A DNA stretch of 5,283 nt from an uncultured Roseovarius sp. (GCA_913055965.1 CAJXKX010000181.1:1-5283); one strand, 5' to 3'. Positions 1 through 5,271 are shown, counted from the first letter of the stretch. The notes: a model not told the origin generated them from the sequence alone. Made by a program: numbers and translations.

Positions 1-963
1 ATGCGCCACGATATGCAGCAGCGCCAGCGCCCAAAGCCCCATGCCGCATTGCAGGATCATGAAGCCCATCTGCGAGACCGTGGACCATGCCAGCGCCGTC
101 TTGACCGCGCTTTGCGTCAGCATCACCAGCGCCCCGAACAGCGCCGTGAAGCCGCCCAGCATGACCAGTGCCGCCATCGCGCCGGGGCTGGCCTGCACCA
201 GCTCGGCGAAGGTGATCAGCAGCAGCCCGCCGGAGTTGATCACCCCCGCATGCAGCAGGGCCGAGACGGGCGTCGGCGCCTCCATCACCTCGGTCAGCCA
301 GCCGTGCAGCGGGAATGAGGCCGATTTCAGCAGCGCCGCGACGACAAGCAGCGCCACCGCCAGGTGCCCGGCGAGCGGCAGGCCGCTTTCGGCCGCGGCG
401 CGGATCTCGGCGATCTGCCCGGTGCCGAAGGCGACCCAGAGCAATGCCGCCGCGCCCGCCATCGCCGCGTCGCCCGCGCCCCAGACCAGCGAGAACTTGG
501 CCGCCGCCCGCCGCGCCTCGGGGCGGTCGGGGTAGAACAGCAGCAGCTGCCGGATGGCGAGGCCGGTGGCGACGAAGCCTGCCGCCAGAACCGCGAGGTT
601 CGCGGCCTGAACCTGCAGGTTTACCGCCGCCAGCGCCGCCAGCAGCAGCCCGTGAAACGCGCCCTCGCGCGCCTCGCCATCCAGGTAGCTGCGCGAATAG
701 CGCACCACCACCCAGCCGACGAAGGAGACGAGCACCACCATCGTCGCGCTCACCGCGTCGAGCCGGACAAGGCCCGAAAGCGTGACCGGACCGGCGATCA
801 CAAGCTGCACCATCCCCGCGGCACCGACGGCCAGTGCCACCAGCGCGGCCCCTTCGGCGAGGCGCGGCAGGTGGGCCGGACGGCGTCCGGGGCGGGCGAT
901 CGCCAGCACCGCGACGGCCAGCAGGATCAGGGGGGCGAAGAGGCTGAGAGGCGGCAAGTCCAT
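1..963 (-). CDS. dabB: DabB-type proton-conducting subunit of the inorganic carbon transporter (N-terminal part, truncated by window edge)
   Basis: The reverse strand is open for 321 codons from ATG at 963 to position 1, with no stop, so the C-terminal part lies outside. The start follows AGGAG (973-977) by 9 nt. The protein is a string of hydrophobic helices of the NuoL/MrpA-like proton-channel superfamily (Proton_antipo_M). The hallmark stretch lies at residues 213-250: K213, then FPLHGWL, E228 in MEAPTPVSALLHAG, and VINSGG. A second conserved part, WSTVSQMGF...QCGMG...LLHIVAH, runs from 293 to 321. The LHAGVINSGG, QCG-G and LLHIVAH forms are those I associate with DabB (partner of the UPF0753 protein DabA) rather than with NuoL of complex I. 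DabAB takes up CO2/bicarbonate, driven by the cation gradient; dabA would be expected downstream, to the left. No acidic residue is visible where NuoL carries its TM5 glutamate (around 124-144). Alternatives are another NuoL/MrpA-like subunit. The divergent LysR gene is probably its regulator. Confidence 0.85.
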   Translation of the reverse strand, partial: MDLPPLSLFAPLILLAVAVLAIARPGRRPAHLPRLAEGAALVALAVGAAGMVQLVIAGPVTLSGLVRLDAVSATMVVLVSFVGWVVVRYSRSYLDGEAREGAFHGLLLAALAAVNLQVQAANLAVLAAGFVATGLAIRQLLLFYPDRPEARRAAAKFSLVWGAGDAAMAGAAALLWVAFGTGQIAEIRAAAESGLPLAGHLAVALLVVAALLKSASFPLHGWLTEVMEAPTPVSALLHAGVINSGGLLLITFAELVQASPGAMAALVMLGGFTALFGALVMLTQSAVKTALAWSTVSQMGFMILQCGMGLWALALLHIVAH

Positions 964-1032
964 GTGCTGTGTCTCCTGTTCCAGAGGTTTGCAGGAGGAG
1001 ATACGGCTTGCATGGCTTCTATAAAATTACAT

Positions 1033-1047
1033 ATTATCTGGCATAAT
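1033..1047. promoter_or_regulatory. Putative LysR-type operator (T-N11-A box)
   Basis: ATTAT-CTGGC-ATAAT is a perfect 5-bp inverted repeat with a 5-bp spacer and contains the T-N11-A signature of LysR-family sites. It lies in the AT-rich gap between the divergent dabB and lysR genes, about 70 bp upstream of the dabB start codon and just upstream of the lysR -10 hexamer. That position suits activation of dabB and autorepression of the regulator. A weaker, overlapping second candidate is GTT-N11-AAC at 1048-1064. Binding is inferred from sequence and position only. Confidence 0.55.
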
Positions 1048-1053
1048 GTTTGA

Positions 1054-1059
1054 TATAAT
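1054..1059 (+). promoter_or_regulatory. Putative -10 element of a leaderless lysR transcript
   Basis: A perfect TATAAT lies 6 nt before the lysR ATG, so transcription starting at the usual distance would begin at or within a base or two of the A at 1066. No AGGAG-like sequence precedes this ATG, which supports a leaderless mRNA. The -35 region at the proper distance (about 1030-1037) is weak and overlaps the LysR box. Confidence 0.5.
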
Positions 1060-1065
1060 AGAACA

Positions 1066-1944
1066 ATGGCCCAGCTGAACCTCCACCATCTCCGGCTGTT
1101 CCGCGCTGTCGCCCGCGACGGCACGCTGACCGGGGCCGCGCGGGGCCTCAACCTGTCGCAATCGGCGCTTTCGACACAGTTGCGCACGCTCGAAGCGGCG
1201 CTCGGGCATGACCTGTTCGAGCGGCGCGGGCGCGGCCTCGTGCTGACCGAGGCGGGGCGCATCGCGCTCGATCATGCCGAGGCGATCTTTCGCACCGCCG
1301 ACGACCTGACGGCGACGCTGGCGCAGGTGCCCGGCTCGCGCCGGGTGCTGCGGGTGGGGGCGCTCTCGACCCTGTCGCGCAATTTCCAGATCGGGTTCGT
1401 CGGTCCGCTGATCGGGCGCGCGGATGTCGAGGTTGTGCTTCGGTCCGGCGCGCAGAGCGACCTGATGCGCGGGCTCGAGGCGCTGACGCTCGATATCGTG
1501 CTGACCAACCTGGTGCCCGCGCGCGATGCCGGCAGCCCTTACCTCGTCCACGCGATCTCCGAACAGCCGGTGAGCCTTGTGGGCGTGCCCGCGCCCGAGG
1601 GCGATACGCGCGACCTGTCCGAGATGCTGACCACCGAGCCGCTGGTTCTGCCGACGCCCGAATCGGCCTTGCGTGCGGCCTTCGATGCGCTGCTGGAGCG
1701 GCTGGGCGTGGTGCCTCACATCGCCGCCGAGGCCGACGACATGGCGATGCTGCGCCTGCTGGCACGCAGCGGCACGAGCCTGGCCGTGATCCCGCCCATC
1801 GTGGTGCGGGACGAGCTGGCCTCGGGGATGCTGGTGGAGCGCGCGCGGCTGGAAGGGATCACCGAGCGCTTTCTAGCGGTGACGCTGCGCCGCCGCTTTC
1901 CCAACCCGCTGGTGGCCGAGGTGCTGGATGCCGCGGCGGTGTGA
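1066..1944 (+). CDS. LysR-family transcriptional regulator, NhaR-like, probable regulator of the dab operon
   Basis: This 292-aa protein has the usual LysR length and layout: an N-terminal winged helix-turn-helix at about residues 4-62 (LTGAARGLNLSQSALSTQLR, then LFERRGRGL and LTEAG) and an effector-binding domain from about 88 to the end. By eye it resembles E. coli NhaR in the HTH (LNLHHLRLF, LFERRGRGL against NhaR LFKRKGRGL) and in the C-terminal region (residues 230-285). The start is fixed: an in-frame TGA lies at 1051-1053 and no other start codon lies between it and ATG 1066. There is no Shine-Dalgarno sequence, but TATAAT ends 6 nt upstream. It is divergent from dabB across 102 bp. 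LysR genes of this type commonly accompany dabAB operons, so dab control in response to inorganic carbon or cation state is the likely role. This is inferred from context; the effector is unknown. Confidence 0.85.
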   Translation: MAQLNLHHLRLFRAVARDGTLTGAARGLNLSQSALSTQLRTLEAALGHDLFERRGRGLVLTEAGRIALDHAEAIFRTADDLTATLAQVPGSRRVLRVGALSTLSRNFQIGFVGPLIGRADVEVVLRSGAQSDLMRGLEALTLDIVLTNLVPARDAGSPYLVHAISEQPVSLVGVPAPEGDTRDLSEMLTTEPLVLPTPESALRAAFDALLERLGVVPHIAAEADDMAMLRLLARSGTSLAVIPPIVVRDELASGMLVERARLEGITERFLAVTLRRRFPNPLVAEVLDAAAV

Positions 1945-1958
1945 CAGGGCCTGCGCGG

Positions 1959-3008
1959 TCAGGCGAATCCGGTGATGAGCTGCCGCAGCCCCAGCGCCGC
2001 GCCGGCAAAGATCGCCGCCAGCGTGACCGGCGCGCTGAGCGCCATCACGGAGAACGCCGACATGCCCTGTCCGATCGAGCACCCCACGGCGATCACCCCG
2101 CCGAATCCCATGCACACCCCGCCGAGGATCTGACGGCGCAATTCGCGCGGGTCCTCGCAGGCCTCCCAGCGGAAATGGCCCTGGGTAAAGCTGCCCGCCA
2201 GCGCCCCCGCCAATACCCCGAAGACCGACGCGACGCCGAAACCGATGCCGGTGCCGCTGCTGGCGGTCATCAGGTAGAGGATCGTGTCGCCGAGCGGGGC
2301 CGAAAATGTATGCGAGATCACCTCCTGCGGCTCGAATCCGTGGGTGGCGACATACGAGGTGACCGCCCAGCCCGAGGCGATGGCAAGCCCGGTCGCCGCC
2401 CCCCAGAACACCGCGCGCCGGTTGGCGAGAAAGCCGCCCGAGGCCAGCGCCACCAGTGCGATGGCCGCCGACAGCCCCAGCCCCGCCCAGGCCATTGGCA
2501 GGCCGGTGAGTGCCGCCAGCGCCTCGGCATAGCTGCGCGTCTGCCAGTCGAGGGCGGTGGCCTCGGTCAGGGTCACGCGCAGCGCCGCCAGCGGGCCGGA
2601 CATCATGATATAGGCCGAGATGCCCATCACCAGTACGATCACGAACGCCCGCAGATCGCCGCCGCCCAGCCGTGCCAGTGCGCCGTGGCCGCAATTGCCG
2701 GCGATCGACATGCCATAGCCGAAGAGCAGCCCGCCCAGCACGCTGGCCAGCGGCGACCACGGCGTGCGCCAGTAGACATTCGCGGCGATGTCGAAGAGGC
2801 CCAGCGCCGCCATGCCGAAGCCCGCCATCCCGGCGGCACCGATGGCCAGCGCCCACATGCGCATCCGCGTGTCGTTGCCTTGGTAGAGCAGGTCCTCGAT
2901 CGCGCCCAGCGTGCAGAAGCGCCCGACGCGCGCTGCAAGCCCCAGCACCGCGCCACCGCCGAACGCCACCAGCGCGATGAGGATCGGATCGGGGATGTCG
3001 GTGGCCAT
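1959..3008 (-). CDS. soxT: SoxT, YeeE/YedE-family inner-membrane thiosulfate/sulfur transporter
   Basis: A 349-aa polytopic membrane protein of the Sulf_transp (YeeE/YedE) family, at its usual length. The three family motifs with their cysteines are present: GRFC (C32), GNCGHGALARLGGGDLRA (C106) and GGVIAVGCSIGQG (C310). These align in order with the three cysteines that pass thiosulfate along the pore in the characterised bacterial YeeE. C284 and C299 are additional. The ATG at 3008 follows a strong GGGAGGA by about 5 nt. It is the last gene of the soxS-soxR-soxT operon, 34 bp after soxR. The expected role is import of thiosulfate or another sulfane-sulfur compound into the cytoplasm, which may also deliver the signal sensed by SoxR. 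It converges on lysR with 14 bp between the stops. Transported substrate is inferred from the family and the locus. Confidence 0.9.
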   Translation of the reverse strand: MATDIPDPILIALVAFGGGAVLGLAARVGRFCTLGAIEDLLYQGNDTRMRMWALAIGAAGMAGFGMAALGLFDIAANVYWRTPWSPLASVLGGLLFGYGMSIAGNCGHGALARLGGGDLRAFVIVLVMGISAYIMMSGPLAALRVTLTEATALDWQTRSYAEALAALTGLPMAWAGLGLSAAIALVALASGGFLANRRAVFWGAATGLAIASGWAVTSYVATHGFEPQEVISHTFSAPLGDTILYLMTASSGTGIGFGVASVFGVLAGALAGSFTQGHFRWEACEDPRELRRQILGGVCMGFGGVIAVGCSIGQGMSAFSVMALSAPVTLAAIFAGAALGLRQLITGFA

Positions 3009-3042
3009 GCGCGTCCTCCCTCTGACGGGGCGGTCCCGACCC

Positions 3043-3357
3043 CTAGCCGCCGTGGCAGAACAGGTCGTAGACCACCGAGAGCATTCTCCGCGTGCGCTCG
3101 TCTGTCAAACGATAATAGATCGTCTTGCCCTCACGTCTGGGTGTCACCAGCCCCTCCTGCCGCAGCCGCGAGAGCTGTTGCGAGACTGCCGCCTGCCGCG
3201 CCGAGAGCAGCGCCTCAAGCTCCGAGACGGATTTCTCGCCGGTGGAGAGATAGCACAGGATCATCAGCCGCCCCTCGTGGCTGATCGCCTTGAGGAATTC
3301 CGCCGCGTTGCAGGCGTGACGGTGAAAATCGTCCAGGCTTTGTTCGGTGATGTCCAT
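3043..3357 (-). CDS. soxR: SoxR, ArsR-family sulfane-sulfur-responsive repressor of sox genes
   Basis: A 104-aa ArsR-type winged-helix protein: dimer and core helices (residues 8-37, with LKAISHEGRLMILCYL), recognition region (43-68, SVSELEALLSARQAAVSQQLSRL) and wing (72-84, TPRREGKTIYYRL). Cysteines C35 and C101 are 66 residues apart, the spacing I recall for the reactive pair of Rhodobacter SqrR (C41/C107), and sit in the same motifs (LMILC; LFCHGG near the C terminus). In those sensors the pair forms a sulfur bridge that releases DNA. C16 is extra. Metal-site motifs such as ELCVCDL are absent, so metal sensing is unlikely. It lies between soxS (27 bp upstream) and soxT (34 bp downstream). 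The Shine-Dalgarno is weak (AAGGA about 13 nt before ATG), perhaps keeping the level low. It probably binds the two inverted repeats at 3769-3792 and 5181-5210, giving autoregulation. It is unrelated to the superoxide regulator also called SoxR. Confidence 0.92.
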   Translation of the reverse strand: MDITEQSLDDFHRHACNAAEFLKAISHEGRLMILCYLSTGEKSVSELEALLSARQAAVSQQLSRLRQEGLVTPRREGKTIYYRLTDERTRRMLSVVYDLFCHGG

Positions 3358-3384
3358 CGGGTCGGGTCCGTCCTTGGGCGGGGG

Positions 3385-3747
3385 TCACGGCAGGGACGTG
3401 GCCTCGGGATGCGCGTCGAGAAGCTGGCCAAGCAGGAACCAGAAGAACTCGTCCCCCGCGTAGCCTTCGATCCGGCCAAGTTCGCGCCTGTCGTCGATCA
3501 GCACGAAGGTGGGCGTGAACACGGGGCGCGAGGTGAACGTCACGTCTTCGGGCAAGTCGTGGATCAACGCGCGGCGCAGCGGCGCGCGCAGGGACTCGTC
3601 GGTCTTGGGATAGATCGGCCCGATCTCGGCGTTCCAGCGGTCGCACCAGTGGCAGCCGTGGCGCTCGACCATCAGCAATTCCGCCGCCTGCGGCGCGGCG
3701 GGCAGGATCGCGAGGATCAGGCCGAGAATGAGGGCAGGCACGCGCAT
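3385..3747 (-). CDS. soxS: SoxS, periplasmic thioredoxin that reactivates SoxYZ
   Basis: A 120-aa protein with an N-terminal signal peptide (MR, hydrophobic core to about residue 16, likely cleavage near APQA-A at 21/22). A compact thioredoxin-like domain follows, with catalytic CHWC at C32/C35 and a cis-proline loop FTPTF (P79). The ATG at 3747 is chosen because GGAG lies 5 nt upstream and the signal peptide begins there; the reading frame stays open far upstream, but that extension is antisense to soxV and soxW. In Paracoccus, SoxS reduces the SoxYZ carrier to keep the Sox system active. It is first gene of the leftward soxS-soxR-soxT operon and faces soxV, its likely electron donor, across a shared control region. 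Unrelated to the AraC-type SoxS of enteric bacteria. Confidence 0.9.
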   Translation of the reverse strand: MRVPALILGLILAILPAAPQAAELLMVERHGCHWCDRWNAEIGPIYPKTDESLRAPLRRALIHDLPEDVTFTSRPVFTPTFVLIDDRRELGRIEGYAGDEFFWFLLGQLLDAHPEATSLP

Positions 3748-3758
3748 CGGCGCTCCGA

Positions 3759-3787
3759 TTGACGGATGTTCAAAAACATATGATAGT
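3759..3787 (+). promoter_or_regulatory. Putative soxV promoter
   Basis: TTGACG (3759-3764) and GATAGT (3782-3787) are separated by 17 bp, with five and four matches to the sigma-70-type consensus. This predicts a start near 3794 and a short soxV leader carrying AGGAG at 3815-3819. The interval overlaps both the soxS promoter and the inverted repeat at 3769-3792, so a bound repressor would block it. Confidence 0.5.
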
Positions 3788-3792
3788 TTGAA
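3769..3792. promoter_or_regulatory. Putative SoxR operator between soxS and soxV
   Basis: TTCAAA (3769-3774), 12 bp, TTTGAA (3787-3792) is a perfect inverted repeat. The right arm read on the minus strand gives ATTCAA, the same half-site seen before soxX. It covers the -10 elements of both predicted divergent promoters. A smaller repeat, ATGTT-CAAA-AACAT (3766-3779), overlaps the left arm. In Paracoccus, SoxR is known to bind the soxS-soxV intergenic region; the exact site here is my inference. Confidence 0.6.
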
Positions 3793-3808
3793 TGTGAATG
3801 CGTTGCAA
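3780..3808 (-). promoter_or_regulatory. Putative soxS-soxR-soxT operon promoter
   Basis: On the minus strand TTGCAA (3808-3803) and TATCAT (3785-3780) are 17 bp apart; TATCAT matches the -10 consensus at five of six positions. The predicted start is near 3773, inside the left arm of the inverted repeat, about 25 nt before the soxS ATG. The -35 lies in the 8-bp palindrome GTTGCAAC (3802-3809). Confidence 0.5.
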
Positions 3809-3825
3809 CCTTTCAGGAGTCCCCG

Positions 3826-4563
3826 ATGCTGGACGTATCCGTGCTGAGCGCCTTTCTGGGTGGCCTCGTGGTGTTCTTTTCGCCCTGCGTGCTGCCCATC
3901 GTGCCGTTCTACCTCAGCTACATGGCGGGCGCGTCGGTCTCGGCGGTGACGGCGGAAGGGGCGATCCCGCCGGGGGTCCGGGCGCGGGCCTTCGCCGCCT
4001 CGGTGGTGTTCTCGGCCGGGATCATCACGGTCTTCGTGCTGCTGGGCGCGGCGGCGTTCGGCCTCAGCCAGGCGTTTCGCGCGCATCAGACCGAGTTTCG
4101 CATCGTGGCGGCGCTGATCGTGCTGGTGATGGGGCTGCATTTCCTGGGCGTTCTCCGCATCGGCTTTCTCAACCGCGTGTTCCAGATGGATGCGGGCGAG
4201 ACCCGCGGCATGTCGGTGATGGGGGCCTATCTCGTGGGCTTCGCCTTCGCCGCGGGCTGGACGCCCTGCGTGGGCGGCGTGCTGACGGCGGTGGTGTTCA
4301 CCGCGAGCACCGAGGCCACGGCGATGAAGGGGCTGGGGCTGATGCTGGTCTTCGGCCTCGCCATGACCGCGCCCTTCATGGTGGCGGCGCTCTTCATCGG
4401 GCCGTTCCTGCGCTTTGTCGCGCGGTTCCGCAGGTATCTGCCGGTGGTGGAAAAGGCGATGGGGCTGCTGCTCATCGTGTTCGCGGTGCTGATCGCGACC
4501 GACAGCGTCAACCATATCGCGCAATGGATGCTCGAGACCTTTCCGGTCTTTCAGACAATCTAG
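3826..4563 (+). CDS. soxV: SoxV, CcdA/DsbD-family transmembrane electron conduit
   Basis: A 245-aa membrane protein of the CcdA type with about six transmembrane segments (near 5-32, 55-84, 92-114, 130-160, 168-197, 208-228). The two essential family cysteines are present in their motifs: FFSPCVLPIVPFYLSYMAG (C21, TM1) and AGWTPCVGGVL (C148, TM4). Such proteins take electrons from cytoplasmic thioredoxin and hand them to periplasmic thioredoxins. In sox clusters SoxV supplies SoxS, needed for thiosulfate oxidation in vivo, and SoxW. The start ATG follows AGGAG by 6 nt. The stop is 12 bp before soxW and its last base begins the soxW ribosome-binding site, suggesting co-translation. It could be called ccdA by similarity, but the neighbours make soxV the better name. 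Confidence 0.92.
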   Translation: MLDVSVLSAFLGGLVVFFSPCVLPIVPFYLSYMAGASVSAVTAEGAIPPGVRARAFAASVVFSAGIITVFVLLGAAAFGLSQAFRAHQTEFRIVAALIVLVMGLHFLGVLRIGFLNRVFQMDAGETRGMSVMGAYLVGFAFAAGWTPCVGGVLTAVVFTASTEATAMKGLGLMLVFGLAMTAPFMVAALFIGPFLRFVARFRRYLPVVEKAMGLLLIVFAVLIATDSVNHIAQWMLETFPVFQTI

Positions 4564-4575
4564 GGAGGAGATGAC

Positions 4576-5154
4576 ATGACACGGATACTGAGCCTTGTGG
4601 CGGCGCTCGTGCTGGCGGTGCCGGTGATGGCGGCTGAGCTTGGCGATGACGGGCTGCACAAGACCGACTGGATGCGCGACACGTTCAAGGACCTGCGCGA
4701 GGATCTCGACGAGGCCAACGCCGAGGGCAAGCGGCTGATGCTGATCGTCGAGCAGCGCGGCTGCATCTACTGCACCCGGATGCACGAGAAGGTCTTTCCC
4801 CGCCCAGAGATCGACGCCTATCTGCGCGAGAATTTCTTCGTTGTGCAGATCAACCTGCACGGCGATATCGAGGTGACCGATTTCGACGGGGAATCACTCA
4901 GCGAGAAGGCGGCGACGCGCAAGTGGGGGCTCTTGTTCACCCCGTCGATCCTGTTCCTGCCCGAAGAGGTGCCCGAGGGGCAGAGCGCGGCGCAGGCAGC
5001 GGTGGCGCTGATGCCCGGCGCGTTCGAGGCAGGGACCACGCTCGACCTGCTGACATGGGTCAACGAGAAGCGATATGCGCTTGATACGGATGAGGATTTC
5101 CAACGCTACCACGCGCGCAGGATCGCCGAGCGCGCCGCTGCGAAAACCGACTGA
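4576..5154 (+). CDS. soxW: SoxW, periplasmic thioredoxin-fold protein
   Basis: A 192-aa protein with a signal peptide (MTR, hydrophobic stretch 4-18, cleavage near VMA-A at 19/20). A thioredoxin domain follows, with catalytic CIYC (C63/C66, in VEQRGCIYCTRMHEKVF) and a cis-proline loop LFTPSILF (P123). The tail from about residue 165 is charged and helical. The strong GGGAGGAG (4563-4570) ends 5 nt before the ATG; another ATG at 4571 is out of frame. It is co-transcribed with soxV and is a second acceptor of SoxV electrons. In Paracoccus SoxW is reduced by SoxV but is dispensable for thiosulfate oxidation, so its physiological partner is less certain than that of SoxS. It has more the look of the DsbC/thioredoxin_7-like SoxW group than of classical thioredoxin. 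Confidence 0.9.
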   Translation: MTRILSLVAALVLAVPVMAAELGDDGLHKTDWMRDTFKDLREDLDEANAEGKRLMLIVEQRGCIYCTRMHEKVFPRPEIDAYLRENFFVVQINLHGDIEVTDFDGESLSEKAATRKWGLLFTPSILFLPEEVPEGQSAAQAAVALMPGAFEAGTTLDLLTWVNEKRYALDTDEDFQRYHARRIAERAAAKTD

Positions 5155-5180
5155 ACAGGGGCAATCGTGAGGCCGGGAAT

Positions 5181-5210
5181 ACATCAAATTCAATAATCAG
5201 AATTTAATGT
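5181..5210. promoter_or_regulatory. Putative SoxR operator upstream of soxX (30-bp inverted repeat)
   Basis: The sequence reads ACATcAAATTC, 8 bp, GAATTTaATGT: 11-bp arms with one mismatch and a perfect inner AAATTC-N8-GAATTT. The core ATTC-N8-GAAT is the motif I recall for the related sulfide-responsive repressor SqrR. SoxR of Paracoccus is known to bind the soxW-soxX intergenic region. The repeat lies 62 bp before the next start codon and abuts the predicted -35 element. Confidence 0.7.
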
Positions 5211-5239
5211 TGTGTGCTCACGCCTTTGTGTTCTATGAT
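5210..5239 (+). promoter_or_regulatory. Putative promoter for soxX and the downstream sox genes
   Basis: TATGAT (5234-5239) matches the -10 consensus at five of six positions. TTGTGT (5210-5215) is a moderate -35 at an 18-bp distance. The predicted start is near 5246. The -35 touches the right end of the 30-bp inverted repeat. The -10 assignment is firmer than the -35. Confidence 0.4.
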
Positions 5240-5271
5240 ATACCAAATTCTGAATGTGTTAGGGAGGACGC

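Noticed and set aside
364..1053. 229-codon plus-strand open frame (and shorter ones at 1-785)
   Set aside because: Shadow of dabB: Arg/Gln/His-rich with no motifs, while the minus strand gives a clean membrane protein with channel-family signatures.
1027..1719. 230-codon minus-strand open frame
   Set aside because: Antisense to the LysR gene, whose HTH and full-length match decide the coding strand.
1941..3284. 447-codon plus-strand open frame
   Set aside because: Antisense to soxT and soxR, low-complexity Arg/His/Gln/Pro composition, no recognisable domain. The minus-strand proteins carry clear conserved motifs.
3043..3747. Reading soxR and soxS as the superoxide-response pair
   Set aside because: The enteric SoxR is MerR-type with an Fe-S cluster and SoxS is AraC-type. 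Here the proteins are ArsR-type and a signal-peptide thioredoxin, as in sulfur-oxidation loci.
3802..3809. GTTGCAAC 8-bp palindrome as a separate operator
   Set aside because: Too short to call; it is explained as the -35 region of the soxS promoter and has no copy before soxX.
3798..4574. 258-codon plus-strand open frame overlapping soxV
   Set aside because: Out-of-frame Gly/Arg-rich shadow of soxV; it lacks membrane segments and conserved cysteines.
3748..4860. Long open frame on the minus strand (371 codons upstream of the soxS start, in frame with it)
   Set aside because: It is antisense to soxV and soxW, rich in His, Gln, Arg and Glu as expected for GC-rich shadow translation, and has no family resemblance. 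soxS has its own signal peptide and ribosome-binding site at 3747.
5155..5180. Terminator between soxW and soxX
   Set aside because: No stem-loop with a T-run is present; read-through from soxVW into soxX remains possible.
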